In this document: positions 1 to 7,987 of the stretch, in pieces
Layout: each line of letters begins with the position of its first letter
Numbering within the stretch: the first letter of the stretch is position 1
NCBI RefSeq assembly: GCF_011039205.1
Contig: NZ_JAAKEL010000005.1
Span: 172,483 to 236,482 of the forward strand
From: Dysgonomonas sp. ZJ279
GTDB taxonomy: Bacteria > Bacteroidota > Bacteroidia > Bacteroidales > Dysgonomonadaceae
DNA length: 64,000 nt
Direction of reading: 5' to 3'
Translations under genes and position numbers: made by a program
Notes under the pieces: generated by a model
The model's database searches: none
Seen by the model: the letters and a program-made list of their open reading frames with translations, nothing else
What the model was told of the DNA's origin: nothing

Positions 1-1
1 T

Positions 2-151
2 TTAGGTAATGAAGTGAAAGGTGTACAGCAAGAGGTCGTTGATTTATGTCATTCGTGTATCGAAATTCCACAATTTGGAACAAAACATTCGCTAAATGTC
101 TCAGTAGCAGGAGGTGTTGTTATTTGGGAATTTTCGAAACAATTACGATGA
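2..151 (+). CDS. SpoU/TrmH-family RNA methyltransferase, C-terminal end (partial)
   Basis: The first 49 codons seen are the end of a gene that begins before the window. The peptide carries the two SAM-binding signatures of SpoU/TrmH (SPOUT) 2'-O-ribose methyltransferases: GNEVKGV near the start, and IPQFGTKHSLNVSVAGGVV, the motif that forms the trefoil knot. The protein ends soon after the knot, as is normal for the family. These enzymes methylate tRNA or rRNA ribose in the cytoplasm; which RNA this one acts on cannot be told from the fragment. It is followed on the same strand by a DUF4301 gene after 60 bases that hold a possible separate promoter. Confidence 0.9.
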   Translation, partial: LGNEVKGVQQEVVDLCHSCIEIPQFGTKHSLNVSVAGGVVIWEFSKQLR

Positions 152-169
152 TAAATTCAGATTTTTTAT

Positions 170-177
170 TAGATTTG
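170..177 (+). promoter_or_regulatory. Candidate -7 box for the DUF4301 gene
   Basis: TAGATTTG matches the Bacteroidota -7 consensus TAnnTTTG and lies 34 bases before the ATG at 212. No good -33 TTTG was seen at the usual 19-21 base spacing, so this is a weak call; the gene could also be read from the preceding methylase promoter. Confidence 0.35.
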
Positions 178-211
178 TAACTATAGGTTAACTAATTAAA
201 ACGGCAATAGC

Positions 212-1732
212 ATGATTACAGAGCAAGATAAAGCCCTCTTGGCTAAAAAAGGAATAACAGAAGACGAACTTCAAAAACAATTGGATTGTTTTCGTAAAGG
301 ATTTCCATATCTGGAACTGGCTTCTGCAGCGTCGACACAAAAAGGTATTTTGGTTGTTGATGGCAAAGAACAAGTATATTTGGATGCGTGGAATAATTAC
401 TTATCGTCTAATAAAAAGATTGTGAAATTTGTTCCGGCATCTGGTGCTGCCAGCCGCATGTTTAAAGATTTGTTTGAATTTCTTGACGCTCCTTATGATA
501 TACCGACTACACCATTCGAAGATAAGTTTTTCGATGAGTTAAGTCAGTTTGCCTTTTATGAAGACCTGGATGAAGCTTGCTTAAAACATTCACATAAAAA
601 TATAGAACACCTGCTAAAGGAGGGGAAATATAAAAGTATAGTAGGGAATTTAATAGAACCCTACGGTCTTAAATACGGCGATCTGCCTAAAGGATTATTG
701 AAATTTCATCGTTATGATGGTTTCTCCCGTACGCCGGTCGAAGAACATCTGAAAGAAGGTTATCTATATGCGTGCAATAGTAAAGGTGAAGTTAATGTGC
801 ATTTTACTGTATCGCCCGAACATCGCAAGGAGTTTCAAAAACTGATCAATGATAAGATACCATCGGTAGAAGCTGAGCTGAAGGTTGCTTACGATGTTAC
901 TTTCAGTGAACAGAAATCAAGTACAGATACTGTAGCTGCAGATTCTAATAATGAACCATTCAGAGAAAATGGCGAATTGCTTTTCCGCCCGGGTGGGCAT
1001 GGAGCTTTGATCGAAAATCTGAACGATTTGAATGCGGATATAGTCTTTATTAAGAATATAGATAATACAGTGCCTGATAAGTTTAAAGAAACAGAGACAA
1101 AATATAAAAAGATACTTGCAGGAGTGTTGGTATCTACACAAAAGAAAATATTTGAGTATCTGAAATTGCTCGATAGTGGTCGATATACTCACGATGAGTT
1201 GCTCGAAATTCTGCATTTCCTGCAAAATGTTCTCAATATTAAAAACCCTGAAACCAAGCTACTCGAAGATGCTGAGCTGGTTTTATATCTTAAGCGTAAG
1301 CTCGATCGTCCCAGCCGTGTATGCGGTATGGTGAAAAATGTGGGAGAGCCCGGTGGCGGTCCGTTTTTGGCAGAAAATTCGGATGGTACTATTTCTCCGC
1401 AAATACTGGAAAGCTCGCAAATAGATATGGATGATCCGACTAAGAAAAGAATGTTCAGTGAGGGTACGCATTTCAATCCGGTTGACTTGGTGTGCGGTAT
1501 AAAAGATTATCGTGGGCGGACATTCAATCTTAAAGATTTTGTAGATGAGAATACTGGTTTTATCTCTATAAAGTCGAAGAATGGCAAGAAGCTCAAAGCA
1601 CTCGAATTACCCGGCTTGTGGAATGGGGCAATGTCTGACTGGAACACTATATTTGTAGAGGTGCCGATTGAAACATTTAATCCGGTAAAAACAATAAACG
1701 ATTTGCTTCGGAAGCATCATCTGAATGTGTGA
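212..1732 (+). CDS. DUF4301 family protein
   Basis: This 506-residue soluble protein is recognised as a DUF4301 protein, a family widespread in Bacteroidales. It has no signal peptide or membrane segment, so it should be cytoplasmic. Visible family-like features are an N-terminal stretch with KGFPYLELASAAS, a phosphate-loop-like SGAASRMFKDL near residue 75, a glycine-rich FRPGGHGALIENLNDL near residue 260 and a GEPGGGPF motif near residue 380. The GHGALIENL and GGGPF segments recall nucleotidyltransferase-like sugar-nucleotide enzymes, but that is inference and no function is established. The ATG at 212 is the first in frame and gives a full-length product. The gene stands alone, ended by an intergenic region with a new strong promoter. 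Confidence 0.85.
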   Translation: MITEQDKALLAKKGITEDELQKQLDCFRKGFPYLELASAASTQKGILVVDGKEQVYLDAWNNYLSSNKKIVKFVPASGAASRMFKDLFEFLDAPYDIPTTPFEDKFFDELSQFAFYEDLDEACLKHSHKNIEHLLKEGKYKSIVGNLIEPYGLKYGDLPKGLLKFHRYDGFSRTPVEEHLKEGYLYACNSKGEVNVHFTVSPEHRKEFQKLINDKIPSVEAELKVAYDVTFSEQKSSTDTVAADSNNEPFRENGELLFRPGGHGALIENLNDLNADIVFIKNIDNTVPDKFKETETKYKKILAGVLVSTQKKIFEYLKLLDSGRYTHDELLEILHFLQNVLNIKNPETKLLEDAELVLYLKRKLDRPSRVCGMVKNVGEPGGGPFLAENSDGTISPQILESSQIDMDDPTKKRMFSEGTHFNPVDLVCGIKDYRGRTFNLKDFVDENTGFISIKSKNGKKLKALELPGLWNGAMSDWNTIFVEVPIETFNPVKTINDLLRKHHLNV

Positions 1733-1882
1733 TTTTAAATCATTTTATTCATTTTGCTGTTATTATTTGCCCTCTGCAGATGTGATGAAATATTAAGAAT
1801 AACTAAAAGAATAATAAATTATTAATCATTTAATATTAGGCATTTAACCTATGTTATTTTATAGAAGAAAAAATGGTGTTTT

Positions 1883-1913
1883 ATTGTAATGTTGAAAAAA
1901 AGAACTATATTTG
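1883..1913 (+). promoter_or_regulatory. Strong sigma-ABfr-type promoter for the T9SS cargo gene
   Basis: The element reads ATTG at 1883-1886, then 19 bases, then a perfect -7 box TATATTTG at 1906-1913, which is the canonical Bacteroidota spacing. Transcription should start near 1920, giving an unusually long 5' leader of about 120 bases before the ATG at 2042. The remaining bases of the 309-base gap between the two genes (1733-1882) show only AT-rich sequence. Confidence 0.75.
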
Positions 1914-1928
1914 CATAATATTCTGAGG

Positions 1929-1995
1929 ATGCGACCGACTGATTGTGTATCGAGGGCTGTAATACCCTGTGTCGCATATAGTTTTAAAACTATAT
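1929..1995 (+). promoter_or_regulatory. Structured 5' leader of unknown class
   Basis: Just downstream of the promoter, ATGCGAC (1929-1935) pairs perfectly with GTCGCAT (1971-1977), enclosing a second hairpin AGGG/CCCT (1953-1956 with 1965-1968). It is followed directly by a perfect 20-base palindrome ATATAGTTTTAAAACTATAT (1976-1995) that shares its first bases with the outer stem. The nested helices could form alternative structures in the mRNA leader, or the palindrome could be an operator. It does not match any riboswitch consensus I know (TPP, SAM, cobalamin, preQ1, c-di-GMP). The role is unknown. Confidence 0.5.
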
Positions 1996-2041
1996 TTATG
2001 TTACCGACTTTATTTAAACTACTTTATTTATAGAACTGCAT

Positions 2042-4567
2042 ATGAGATTACGATTATTACTAATCATACTTTTATTTATTCCTTTTGTCGCAAAGGGTCA
2101 AGAGCCTAGTCATAAAGTGACCTTTTATAACAAGGGGGCGATGTATACTGCACCAACGACTCGTACAAGCACTAGTCCTATTGGAAGAGATAAGGTGATA
2201 ATGTTGATTGATGGTTCTGCCGAATTTGCTTCAGGTAGTGCCGTTAAGATGCAAAATGAATCTGCGTTTGGTATTACAGGAGACTTTATTAGTAACCCCG
2301 TTTTGGCATCAGATAGTGTTTTTGTTGATGCTGATAAGTCTGGTTTCCAAACTGGTAAAGTTTGGTTTATGAATACAAACTTTGACTTTCTCACCTCTTC
2401 TGTGAATGTGCCTGTTGCTATTAGTCCTGCTAAAGAGTTTGCTATATCGGTGTTGCCTACACCTTCTACTGGTAGCCCTATTTCGTCATATCTTAAAGAT
2501 AAGCAAGTTATAAAGATGAATTCTACAACGAGAGATGTGCATCACATTGCTTTCCCTAGCATTGTTGTGGATAGCACGTCTTATGTTGCCGTTGATCCGT
2601 CGGCTGCTGTATTGGTTAATGGTATCGTCCTAAATTCCGGATCGTGGTTTACGCAGGAGGCAAAATATAATTCTGCTAATTCTAGGGTGTTGGATATTGC
2701 TTATATCAAATCCAGAGGTGCAGCAGGTATAACTAAAGCTGTTAGCAATGGTGTTGTAAGTGGTTATGCTGATAACGATTATAGAACTTGGTATCAGGGA
2801 CGTTCTTTTCTTGATCTGAAATTGTATAATCCTGTAACATTACCGGGAGCAGGTGCTCCGGGTTCGAATCAATTGTCTGGTGATGATGGGTATATGCTGA
2901 CTGGTTTTACCCCGATACAAGGTCGTAATATGATTGGGTATCCGGCGTCGGGTGTTCGTGCTGACCATATGTTTTTCAATACATTGTTAGATCCGAAACC
3001 TTGGAGTTTAACTGGTTCTACGGGACCTGTTGTAGATCCTAAATTTGACATGAAACCAGGTAAAGGTTATTTTATGGCGCAAGATGTTACATCTTTTGAT
3101 TTCGATCTTATTGAAGATAATCATTCACTTCCTGGTGGTACCGATGGCTATAGGGCTGTTGGTGGTTACCAATTTAATAGGGCTTTATTGACACAGGTAA
3201 GATATGGATTTAATCAATTCCCTGCTACTGCAAACTCTGCTTCAGGTGCCATTTCTCCGACAGATGTGAACAACTGGACGGACTACAGAGAAAGCTTTTT
3301 GAATATAGAATCGGCTGTTTCTCCGATGGTAGCATCTTACACTGTCGATTTGACAAAAGGTCTTAACTTTTTGGGTAATCCGTACGGAGCTCCATTAGAT
3401 TTGTCCGATATAATTAATGTGGCTGCATCTGTAGGTACTGATACTCCTACATCTTTACCTGATTGGGGTGTGACAGTTTCTGATAATAATACTGCTGCCG
3501 ATATCCGTAACAAATACTGGATTGTTGGCGATGGCAGAATAAGATATAAATTAGAGGGTGGAAAGCATTATTTCCAATACAAGGTATCTTACTGGGATTC
3601 ACCGTCGGGTGGTATAGGTGGTACTTTGCTAGGACTAGATGCTGTCGGTAACTCGGTTAATATTGGTGCCGATAATGGCTTAGTAGCTCCAATGCAGATG
3701 TTTGCATTGCAAGCAAGTAAGAATGTTACAATAACATTGCCAAATAAGAAAACAAAATTCGGTAACCCGACTCTTAGAAAAGCTGTTGCTGAAAAGGTAG
3801 ACGAAATTTTGCTGCAATCTATCGTATTGGGAGACAACAATGAGAATTTGATGGAAGATCGTATGACAATCGTTCTTCGCGAGAATGCAACTTTGGGCTC
3901 TAATGATAATACGGATTCACGTAAGGGTATTGTTAATGCACGTGGTTCTGCTGAACATGGACAAGGTGGTCAATTGACAGATAATGGAGAAGATCCGGCT
4001 CTAAATTATAGTGGTATTATTTATACCCGATCGAGCGAAGGTGTTCCTATGCTGACAAATACGATTCCTACTACAACTAAGCAGATTGCTGTATATTATA
4101 CACCTACACAAACTACGCAACGTGTGCGTATCAAACCATTCCGCATGGAGTCACTGCAATCAGTGCAACGTGCATGGTTGGTGGATAGATTTGAAAACAA
4201 TAAAGAAATAGAACTGACACCGGAGACAGAGTATGTATTTACTTCAAAACCTCTGACTGGCGAGCAAGCTAAAGAAAATCGTTTTATATTATATTTCGAT
4301 AAAAAACCAAACGAAATTATAGTAGATGAGGTTCTGCCAATTAGCGTTTATTACAATAGTTCTATTATTTACATTGATGGATTAAATGATGGTGATATGA
4401 ATAGCCTTGTTCAGATATACGACCTTCAAGGTCGCCTTATGGGTAAGACTACTGTAACAAATACGCCGTCGATGCAATATATGAAGATATTAAGCCAAGG
4501 AACTTACATCATCAAGATTACCGGAAAGAGAAACTTTACAACTAAATTTATTACATTACAAAACTAA
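2042..4567 (+). CDS. Large exported protein with T9SS C-terminal sorting domain
   Basis: An 841-residue protein starting with a clear signal peptide (RLRLLLIILLFIPFVAKGQ). The middle is rich in Gly, Ser, Thr, Asn and Asp, typical of beta-rich surface proteins, with no enzyme motif recognised. The last ~75 residues fit a type A T9SS sorting domain: a VQIYDLQGRLMG segment, then LSQGTYIIKITG and a final FTTKFITLQN strand. Such proteins are exported by Sec, moved through the PorV/Sov outer-membrane machine and anchored or released at the surface. It has its own strong promoter and a structured leader, and a small membrane-tailed protein gene follows after 53 bases, suggesting one transcript. Known from the family: the sorting domain; inferred: a structural or adhesive surface role. 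Confidence 0.8.
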   Translation: MRLRLLLIILLFIPFVAKGQEPSHKVTFYNKGAMYTAPTTRTSTSPIGRDKVIMLIDGSAEFASGSAVKMQNESAFGITGDFISNPVLASDSVFVDADKSGFQTGKVWFMNTNFDFLTSSVNVPVAISPAKEFAISVLPTPSTGSPISSYLKDKQVIKMNSTTRDVHHIAFPSIVVDSTSYVAVDPSAAVLVNGIVLNSGSWFTQEAKYNSANSRVLDIAYIKSRGAAGITKAVSNGVVSGYADNDYRTWYQGRSFLDLKLYNPVTLPGAGAPGSNQLSGDDGYMLTGFTPIQGRNMIGYPASGVRADHMFFNTLLDPKPWSLTGSTGPVVDPKFDMKPGKGYFMAQDVTSFDFDLIEDNHSLPGGTDGYRAVGGYQFNRALLTQVRYGFNQFPATANSASGAISPTDVNNWTDYRESFLNIESAVSPMVASYTVDLTKGLNFLGNPYGAPLDLSDIINVAASVGTDTPTSLPDWGVTVSDNNTAADIRNKYWIVGDGRIRYKLEGGKHYFQYKVSYWDSPSGGIGGTLLGLDAVGNSVNIGADNGLVAPMQMFALQASKNVTITLPNKKTKFGNPTLRKAVAEKVDEILLQSIVLGDNNENLMEDRMTIVLRENATLGSNDNTDSRKGIVNARGSAEHGQGGQLTDNGEDPALNYSGIIYTRSSEGVPMLTNTIPTTTKQIAVYYTPTQTTQRVRIKPFRMESLQSVQRAWLVDRFENNKEIELTPETEYVFTSKPLTGEQAKENRFILYFDKKPNEIIVDEVLPISVYYNSSIIYIDGLNDGDMNSLVQIYDLQGRLMGKTTVTNTPSMQYMKILSQGTYIIKITGKRNFTTKFITLQN

Positions 4568-4620
4568 GATATTATAACACTAACGACAGAGCACGAAGCA
4601 CAAAGAAAAACTAATAGAGA

Positions 4621-5010
4621 ATGAAGACTAAATTAATAATATTGTTGCTACTTATTGGCTGTTTCACCTTTGCATTACCAACTGTAGTTCAAGCTGACAC
4701 TCCGGATGTACCTATAAATACAACTGAAGTTCCGTCGGAATCATATTTGCGCAAAGAAAAGCGTTCTATGGCTGGAGATAATGTATCACCTTTATCTGCA
4801 TCTGCACAAGGAGTATCTTCTTGGGTAGGATATGGAAAGTCTTGGGACGAAGGTCTTATATTCCCCGGAGGAGATGAATGGGAAGAAGGTAACGCCGGCA
4901 ATGTCGGAGGCCCTATTGGTGATGCAACTCTACCTGTTGTATTGTCTATTCTTTTACTCTACATCGGATTTAGAAGGATGACGACATCTAGACGGAAGAA
5001 TGATATTTAA
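4621..5010 (+). CDS. Small exported protein with tripartite C-terminal membrane/sorting tail
   Basis: This 129-residue protein begins with a signal peptide ending near PTVVQA. The mature part is low-complexity and acidic-glycine rich (FPGGDEWEEGNAGN). It ends with a tripartite tail: a PIGDATLP motif near residue 98, a hydrophobic span VVLSILLLYIGF, then a basic cluster RRMTTSRRK. That order (short motif, helix, positive charges) is the design of sorting signals such as LPXTG, PEP-CTERM and the PID-type tails seen in Bacteroidota, so it may be processed or held in the inner membrane. No sortase or exosortase gene is in the window. It lies directly after the T9SS cargo gene and before a strong terminator, so the two are probably cotranscribed and may act together. 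No function is known to me. Confidence 0.7.
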   Translation: MKTKLIILLLLIGCFTFALPTVVQADTPDVPINTTEVPSESYLRKEKRSMAGDNVSPLSASAQGVSSWVGYGKSWDEGLIFPGGDEWEEGNAGNVGGPIGDATLPVVLSILLLYIGFRRMTTSRRKNDI

Positions 5011-5027
5011 TGAGATAAAATAACTAT

Positions 5028-5062
5028 AAAAAAAGAGGCATATCCGATATGCCTCTTTTTTT
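5028..5062. terminator. Bidirectional rho-independent terminator
   Basis: GAGGCATA and TATGCCTC form a stem at 5035-5055 with a short loop, flanked by a run of A on the left and a run of T on the right. It therefore serves both the rightward operon ending at 5010 and the leftward gdhA gene ending at 5089. Confidence 0.9.
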
Positions 5063-5088
5063 ATTATCAATCGGATTATACTGTTTTA

Positions 5089-6426
5089 TTATATTATACC
5101 TTGTGCCATCATGGCCTTTGCTACTTTCATAAAGCCTGCAATATTAGCACCCTTTACATAATTGATACATCCATCCCTTTCTTTGCCATATTGCAGACAT
5201 TGGCTATGGATGCTATTCATTATCTGATGCAATCGTTGATCTACTTCTTCTGCCGACCATTGAATATGCATCGCATTCTGACTCATTTCTAGGCCCGAAG
5301 TGGCAACACCACCGGCATTAACAGCTTTTCCAGGAGCGAAAAGGATTCTTTTTTCGATAAGTAAATCGATGGCTTCGGCAGTACATCCCATATTAGACAC
5401 TTCTGCTATACATATTACATTGTTAGTAATTAGATTTTTAGCGTCAACTTCATTCAACTCATTTTGAATGGCACAAGGTAATGCTATATCGACCTGCTGT
5501 TCCCATGGCTTCTTGCCGGCATAGAATACCGCATTTGGATAGCGTTGGGCATAAGGAGCAACTATATCCTCTCCCGAGTCTCTCAATTCCAGCATATATT
5601 CTATTTTCTCGCCCGATATACCATCTTTGTCATAAACATAACCATCGGGCCCCGATATTGTAACTACTTTCGCACCGAGTTCAGTTGCTTTAAGGGTTGC
5701 GCCCCAAGCTACGTTTCCGAATCCTGATACAGCAACGGTTTTCCCTTTTATATCTATATTCTTTGATTTCAACATTTCATTGACGAAATAAAGGGCACCA
5801 AAGCCTGTCGCTTCGGGGCGAACTAAAGAACCACCATACTCTAGGCCTTTGCCCGTAAATGTGCCTGTATTTTCTCTCGCTAGTTTTTTATACATTCCAT
5901 ATAGGTAGCCTATCTCGCGAGTACCTACTCCTATATCTCCTGCCGGAACATCTGTGTCGGGGCCTATATTACGCCACAATTCGAGCATAAAGGCTTGGCA
6001 GAAACGCATGATCTCCGTATTCGATTTTCCTCTCGGACTGAAATCCGAACCGCCTTTACCACCTCCCATCGGAAGGGTTGTAAGCGCATTCTTGAATATT
6101 TGCTCGAAGCCTAGAAATTTAAGGCTTGAGAGGTTCACCGAGGCATGAAAACGGAGCCCTCCTTTGTATGGGCCTATTGCATTGTTGAATTGCACACGGT
6201 ATCCCAAATTCGTCTGTATTTGGCCTTTATCATCAAGCCATGTTACACGGAACGTAAAGATTCTATCCGGTTCTACCAGACGCTCTATTATACGTGCCTT
6301 CTCAAATTCGGGATGTTGATTGTACACATCTTCTATGGAAACCAATACCTCTTTTACTGCTTGGAGATATTCATGTTCGCCCGGATGCTTTGCTTCCAGC
6401 GCTGACAGAATGTTATTTATATTCAT
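5089..6426 (-). CDS. gdhA: Glutamate dehydrogenase, hexameric type (probably NADP-linked)
   Basis: Converts 2-oxoglutarate and ammonia to glutamate (or the reverse) in the cytoplasm. The 445-residue product matches the ~445-450 residue hexameric family. Seen in order: GYRVQFNNAIGPYKGGLRF (substrate binding), LTTLPMGGGKGGSDF with the active-site lysine, PAGDIGVGTREIGYLYG, and the Rossmann dinucleotide site VSGFGNVAWGA. A start 36 bases upstream is open, but it lies ahead of the predicted transcription start (-7 box at 6460-6467), so the ATG at 6426 (MNINNILSALEAKHPG) was chosen. The gene is monocistronic and converges on the T9SS operon across a shared terminator. Cofactor preference is inferred from similarity to biosynthetic GdhA and was not tested. 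Confidence 0.95.
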   Translation of the reverse strand: MNINNILSALEAKHPGEHEYLQAVKEVLVSIEDVYNQHPEFEKARIIERLVEPDRIFTFRVTWLDDKGQIQTNLGYRVQFNNAIGPYKGGLRFHASVNLSSLKFLGFEQIFKNALTTLPMGGGKGGSDFSPRGKSNTEIMRFCQAFMLELWRNIGPDTDVPAGDIGVGTREIGYLYGMYKKLARENTGTFTGKGLEYGGSLVRPEATGFGALYFVNEMLKSKNIDIKGKTVAVSGFGNVAWGATLKATELGAKVVTISGPDGYVYDKDGISGEKIEYMLELRDSGEDIVAPYAQRYPNAVFYAGKKPWEQQVDIALPCAIQNELNEVDAKNLITNNVICIAEVSNMGCTAEAIDLLIEKRILFAPGKAVNAGGVATSGLEMSQNAMHIQWSAEEVDQRLHQIMNSIHSQCLQYGKERDGCINYVKGANIAGFMKVAKAMMAQGII

Positions 6427-6459
6427 ATTAATGTTGTTAAATATGTGTATGTAACTATA

Positions 6460-6467
6460 CAAATGTA
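6460..6467 (-). promoter_or_regulatory. -7 box of gdhA promoter
   Basis: On the minus strand the sequence reads TACATTTG, a perfect TAnnTTTG box. It places the start of transcription near 6453, about 27 bases before the chosen gdhA ATG. The -33 region is poor, which may mean an activator is needed. Confidence 0.6.
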
Positions 6468-6583
6468 AGAATAATGGATTTTATTTAGATATTTTATTTT
6501 TATGTTTTTTAGCCTGAAAAATGTGATATAAAACATATTATTAATAAGACAATTTCGTGAACCTTTTTTTCTTTTTTAATTAT

Positions 6584-6591
6584 TACATTTG
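6584..6591 (+). promoter_or_regulatory. -7 box of the serine acetyltransferase promoter
   Basis: TACATTTG, a perfect TAnnTTTG match, lies 43 bases before the ATG at 6635. The upstream 19-21 base position holds only a T-run. It sits divergently to the gdhA promoter, about 120 bases away. Confidence 0.55.
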
Positions 6592-6634
6592 TTTGTGTAA
6601 ATAATAAAAGGTCTGCGACCTTAAAACTTAGATT

Positions 6635-7450
6635 ATGGTAAACGTTCATAATATTGCTAGTCGCCTAAATGCTACGTCGAAGCATTTGCCTATTAATAAG
6701 ATAGAGTTGGAGGATGCTTTGGATACGCTGATTCATCGTGTTCTCTTTCCGATATGTGATCACGAAAGAACAGTAGAGAAAAGTCTGTACTTATTTTATT
6801 CGGTTTTGGTCGAGAATCTAACTGCGCTTCTCGATCGTGAGCGGGCAGAAGCGATAATCGACACATTTCTGGAGAAGTTGCCAAAATTACAAGATCGTTT
6901 ATATAAAGAGGCAGAAGTATATTATTTGAACGATCCTGCTGCAAGGTCGGTCGAAGAGGTGATGATAACTTATCCCGGTTTTTTTGCAATGACAGTTTAC
7001 CGTATTTCGCATGAATTCTATAAACAAGGAACACCTATAATACCAAGGTTATTCTCTGAATATGCACATTCGAAAGTAGGAATAGATATTAATCCCGGTG
7101 CAGTGATCGGTGATTCGTTTTATATCGACCACGGAACAGGGATTGTAATAGGTGAGACAACGATAATAGGTAATAATGTGAAGATATATCAAGGCGTAAC
7201 GCTCGGTGCCTTATTTGTAACTAAAGGACTGTTTAACGAGAAGCGCCATCCGACGATCGAAGATAATGTAGTGATATATGCAGGGGCTACTATTTTGGGT
7301 GGAAAAACTGTAGTTGGTCACGATTCGCTAATCGGGGGTAATGCCTGGTTGACAAAAAGCGTAGTTCCTTATTCGCAGGTGATGCAAAATGCTGAAATTA
7401 GAATTCGTAGCGCTTTGCATGGCGGTGAGGCTGCCGATTTCTCTATTTAA
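6635..7450 (+). CDS. cysE: Serine O-acetyltransferase
   Basis: Catalyses serine + acetyl-CoA to O-acetylserine, the first committed step of cysteine synthesis, in the cytoplasm. The 271-residue product has the N-terminal helical domain (about residues 1-140, ending near YRISHEFYKQG) followed by left-handed beta-helix hexapeptide repeats from ~150. Diagnostic segments are GIDINPGAVIGDSFYIDHGTG, containing the catalytic Asp-His, and IYQGVTLGAL. The C-terminal tail (SALHGGEAADFSI) ends in an isoleucine; in this family a C-terminal Ile commonly inserts in the cysteine synthase active site, so complex formation is possible. The length suits the longer Bacteroidota form (EpsC/SATase). It has its own promoter. 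Confidence 0.93.
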   Translation: MVNVHNIASRLNATSKHLPINKIELEDALDTLIHRVLFPICDHERTVEKSLYLFYSVLVENLTALLDRERAEAIIDTFLEKLPKLQDRLYKEAEVYYLNDPAARSVEEVMITYPGFFAMTVYRISHEFYKQGTPIIPRLFSEYAHSKVGIDINPGAVIGDSFYIDHGTGIVIGETTIIGNNVKIYQGVTLGALFVTKGLFNEKRHPTIEDNVVIYAGATILGGKTVVGHDSLIGGNAWLTKSVVPYSQVMQNAEIRIRSALHGGEAADFSI

Positions 7451-7516
7451 TAGTATGTAGACATCAATTATTCGTTTATTTTATTACCTTCGTAAAAAAT
7501 AATTAGCTCGAACCTT

Positions 7517-7969
7517 ATGGATGAGAAAAATAAAGAGATACCTCAATTAATTAAGAAGACTTTTCTTGAAGCAGTAGACATTTTGTCCAAAAACTATCAG
7601 GGAAGTTCTCTTACTGATATTTTTATCACAGTAGATAAAGAGAGTGGTGAGGTGGCAATCTATGACGACGAAGAAAATCGTGCGGCAGAGGTTGTTATTT
7701 TCGATTGGATTGATAAGGTAGATGAACTGCCGGATGAATATATTGCATCCGTTCTTCGCGCTGTAACGGAGGATTTGGATGGTCAGGATGCTTTTGCATC
7801 ACTAGAGCTATACAAGCCTTTTTCTATAAATTATGCTGACGAAAACTTTGTGGTAATAGAAGAACTTTTACTAATTACCGACGATTCTACCGTTCAGCTG
7901 GATAATGACTTACTCGAAAAATTTGATCGTGAATTCGATGAGTTTCTTGAGAAATTATTAAAAGAGTAA
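7517..7969 (+). CDS. Conserved acidic cytoplasmic protein, function unknown
   Basis: A 150-residue acidic protein with no signal peptide or membrane span. It begins with an amphipathic helix (PQLIKKTFLEAVDIL) followed by alternating beta segments (DIFITVDKESGEVAIYDD) and ends in a strongly charged helix (LLEKFDREFDEFLEKLLKE). I recognise the style of small conserved Bacteroidales proteins but not a named family. The ATG follows a TAnnTTCG-like box by ~20 bases. The stop codon lies inside the stem of the shared terminator with the convergent histidine phosphatase operon. No function is assigned. Confidence 0.75.
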   Translation: MDEKNKEIPQLIKKTFLEAVDILSKNYQGSSLTDIFITVDKESGEVAIYDDEENRAAEVVIFDWIDKVDELPDEYIASVLRAVTEDLDGQDAFASLELYKPFSINYADENFVVIEELLLITDDSTVQLDNDLLEKFDREFDEFLEKLLKE

Positions 7970-7987
7970 GAAAAATCTTACTCTTTT
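7960..7987. terminator. Bidirectional terminator in overlapping gene ends
   Basis: AAAAGAGTAAG and CTTACTCTTTT form an 11-bp perfect stem around a 6-base loop. The left arm contains the stop codon of the rightward gene and the right arm abuts the stop codon of the leftward gene, so one hairpin ends both transcripts with almost no spacer. Confidence 0.85.

Noticed and set aside
1283..1476. Minus-strand ORFs inside the DUF4301 gene
   Set aside because: They lie entirely within a well supported gene on the other strand and show no protein features.
1929..1995. Known riboswitch in the T9SS cargo leader
   Set aside because: Its stems do not match TPP, SAM, cobalamin, preQ1, FMN or c-di-GMP consensus motifs, so it is reported only as an unknown leader.
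5089..6462. Longer gdhA start with a 12-residue N-terminal extension
   Set aside because: The upstream ATG lies ahead of the predicted transcription start, and the extension (MYSYIHIFNNIN) does not resemble the family.
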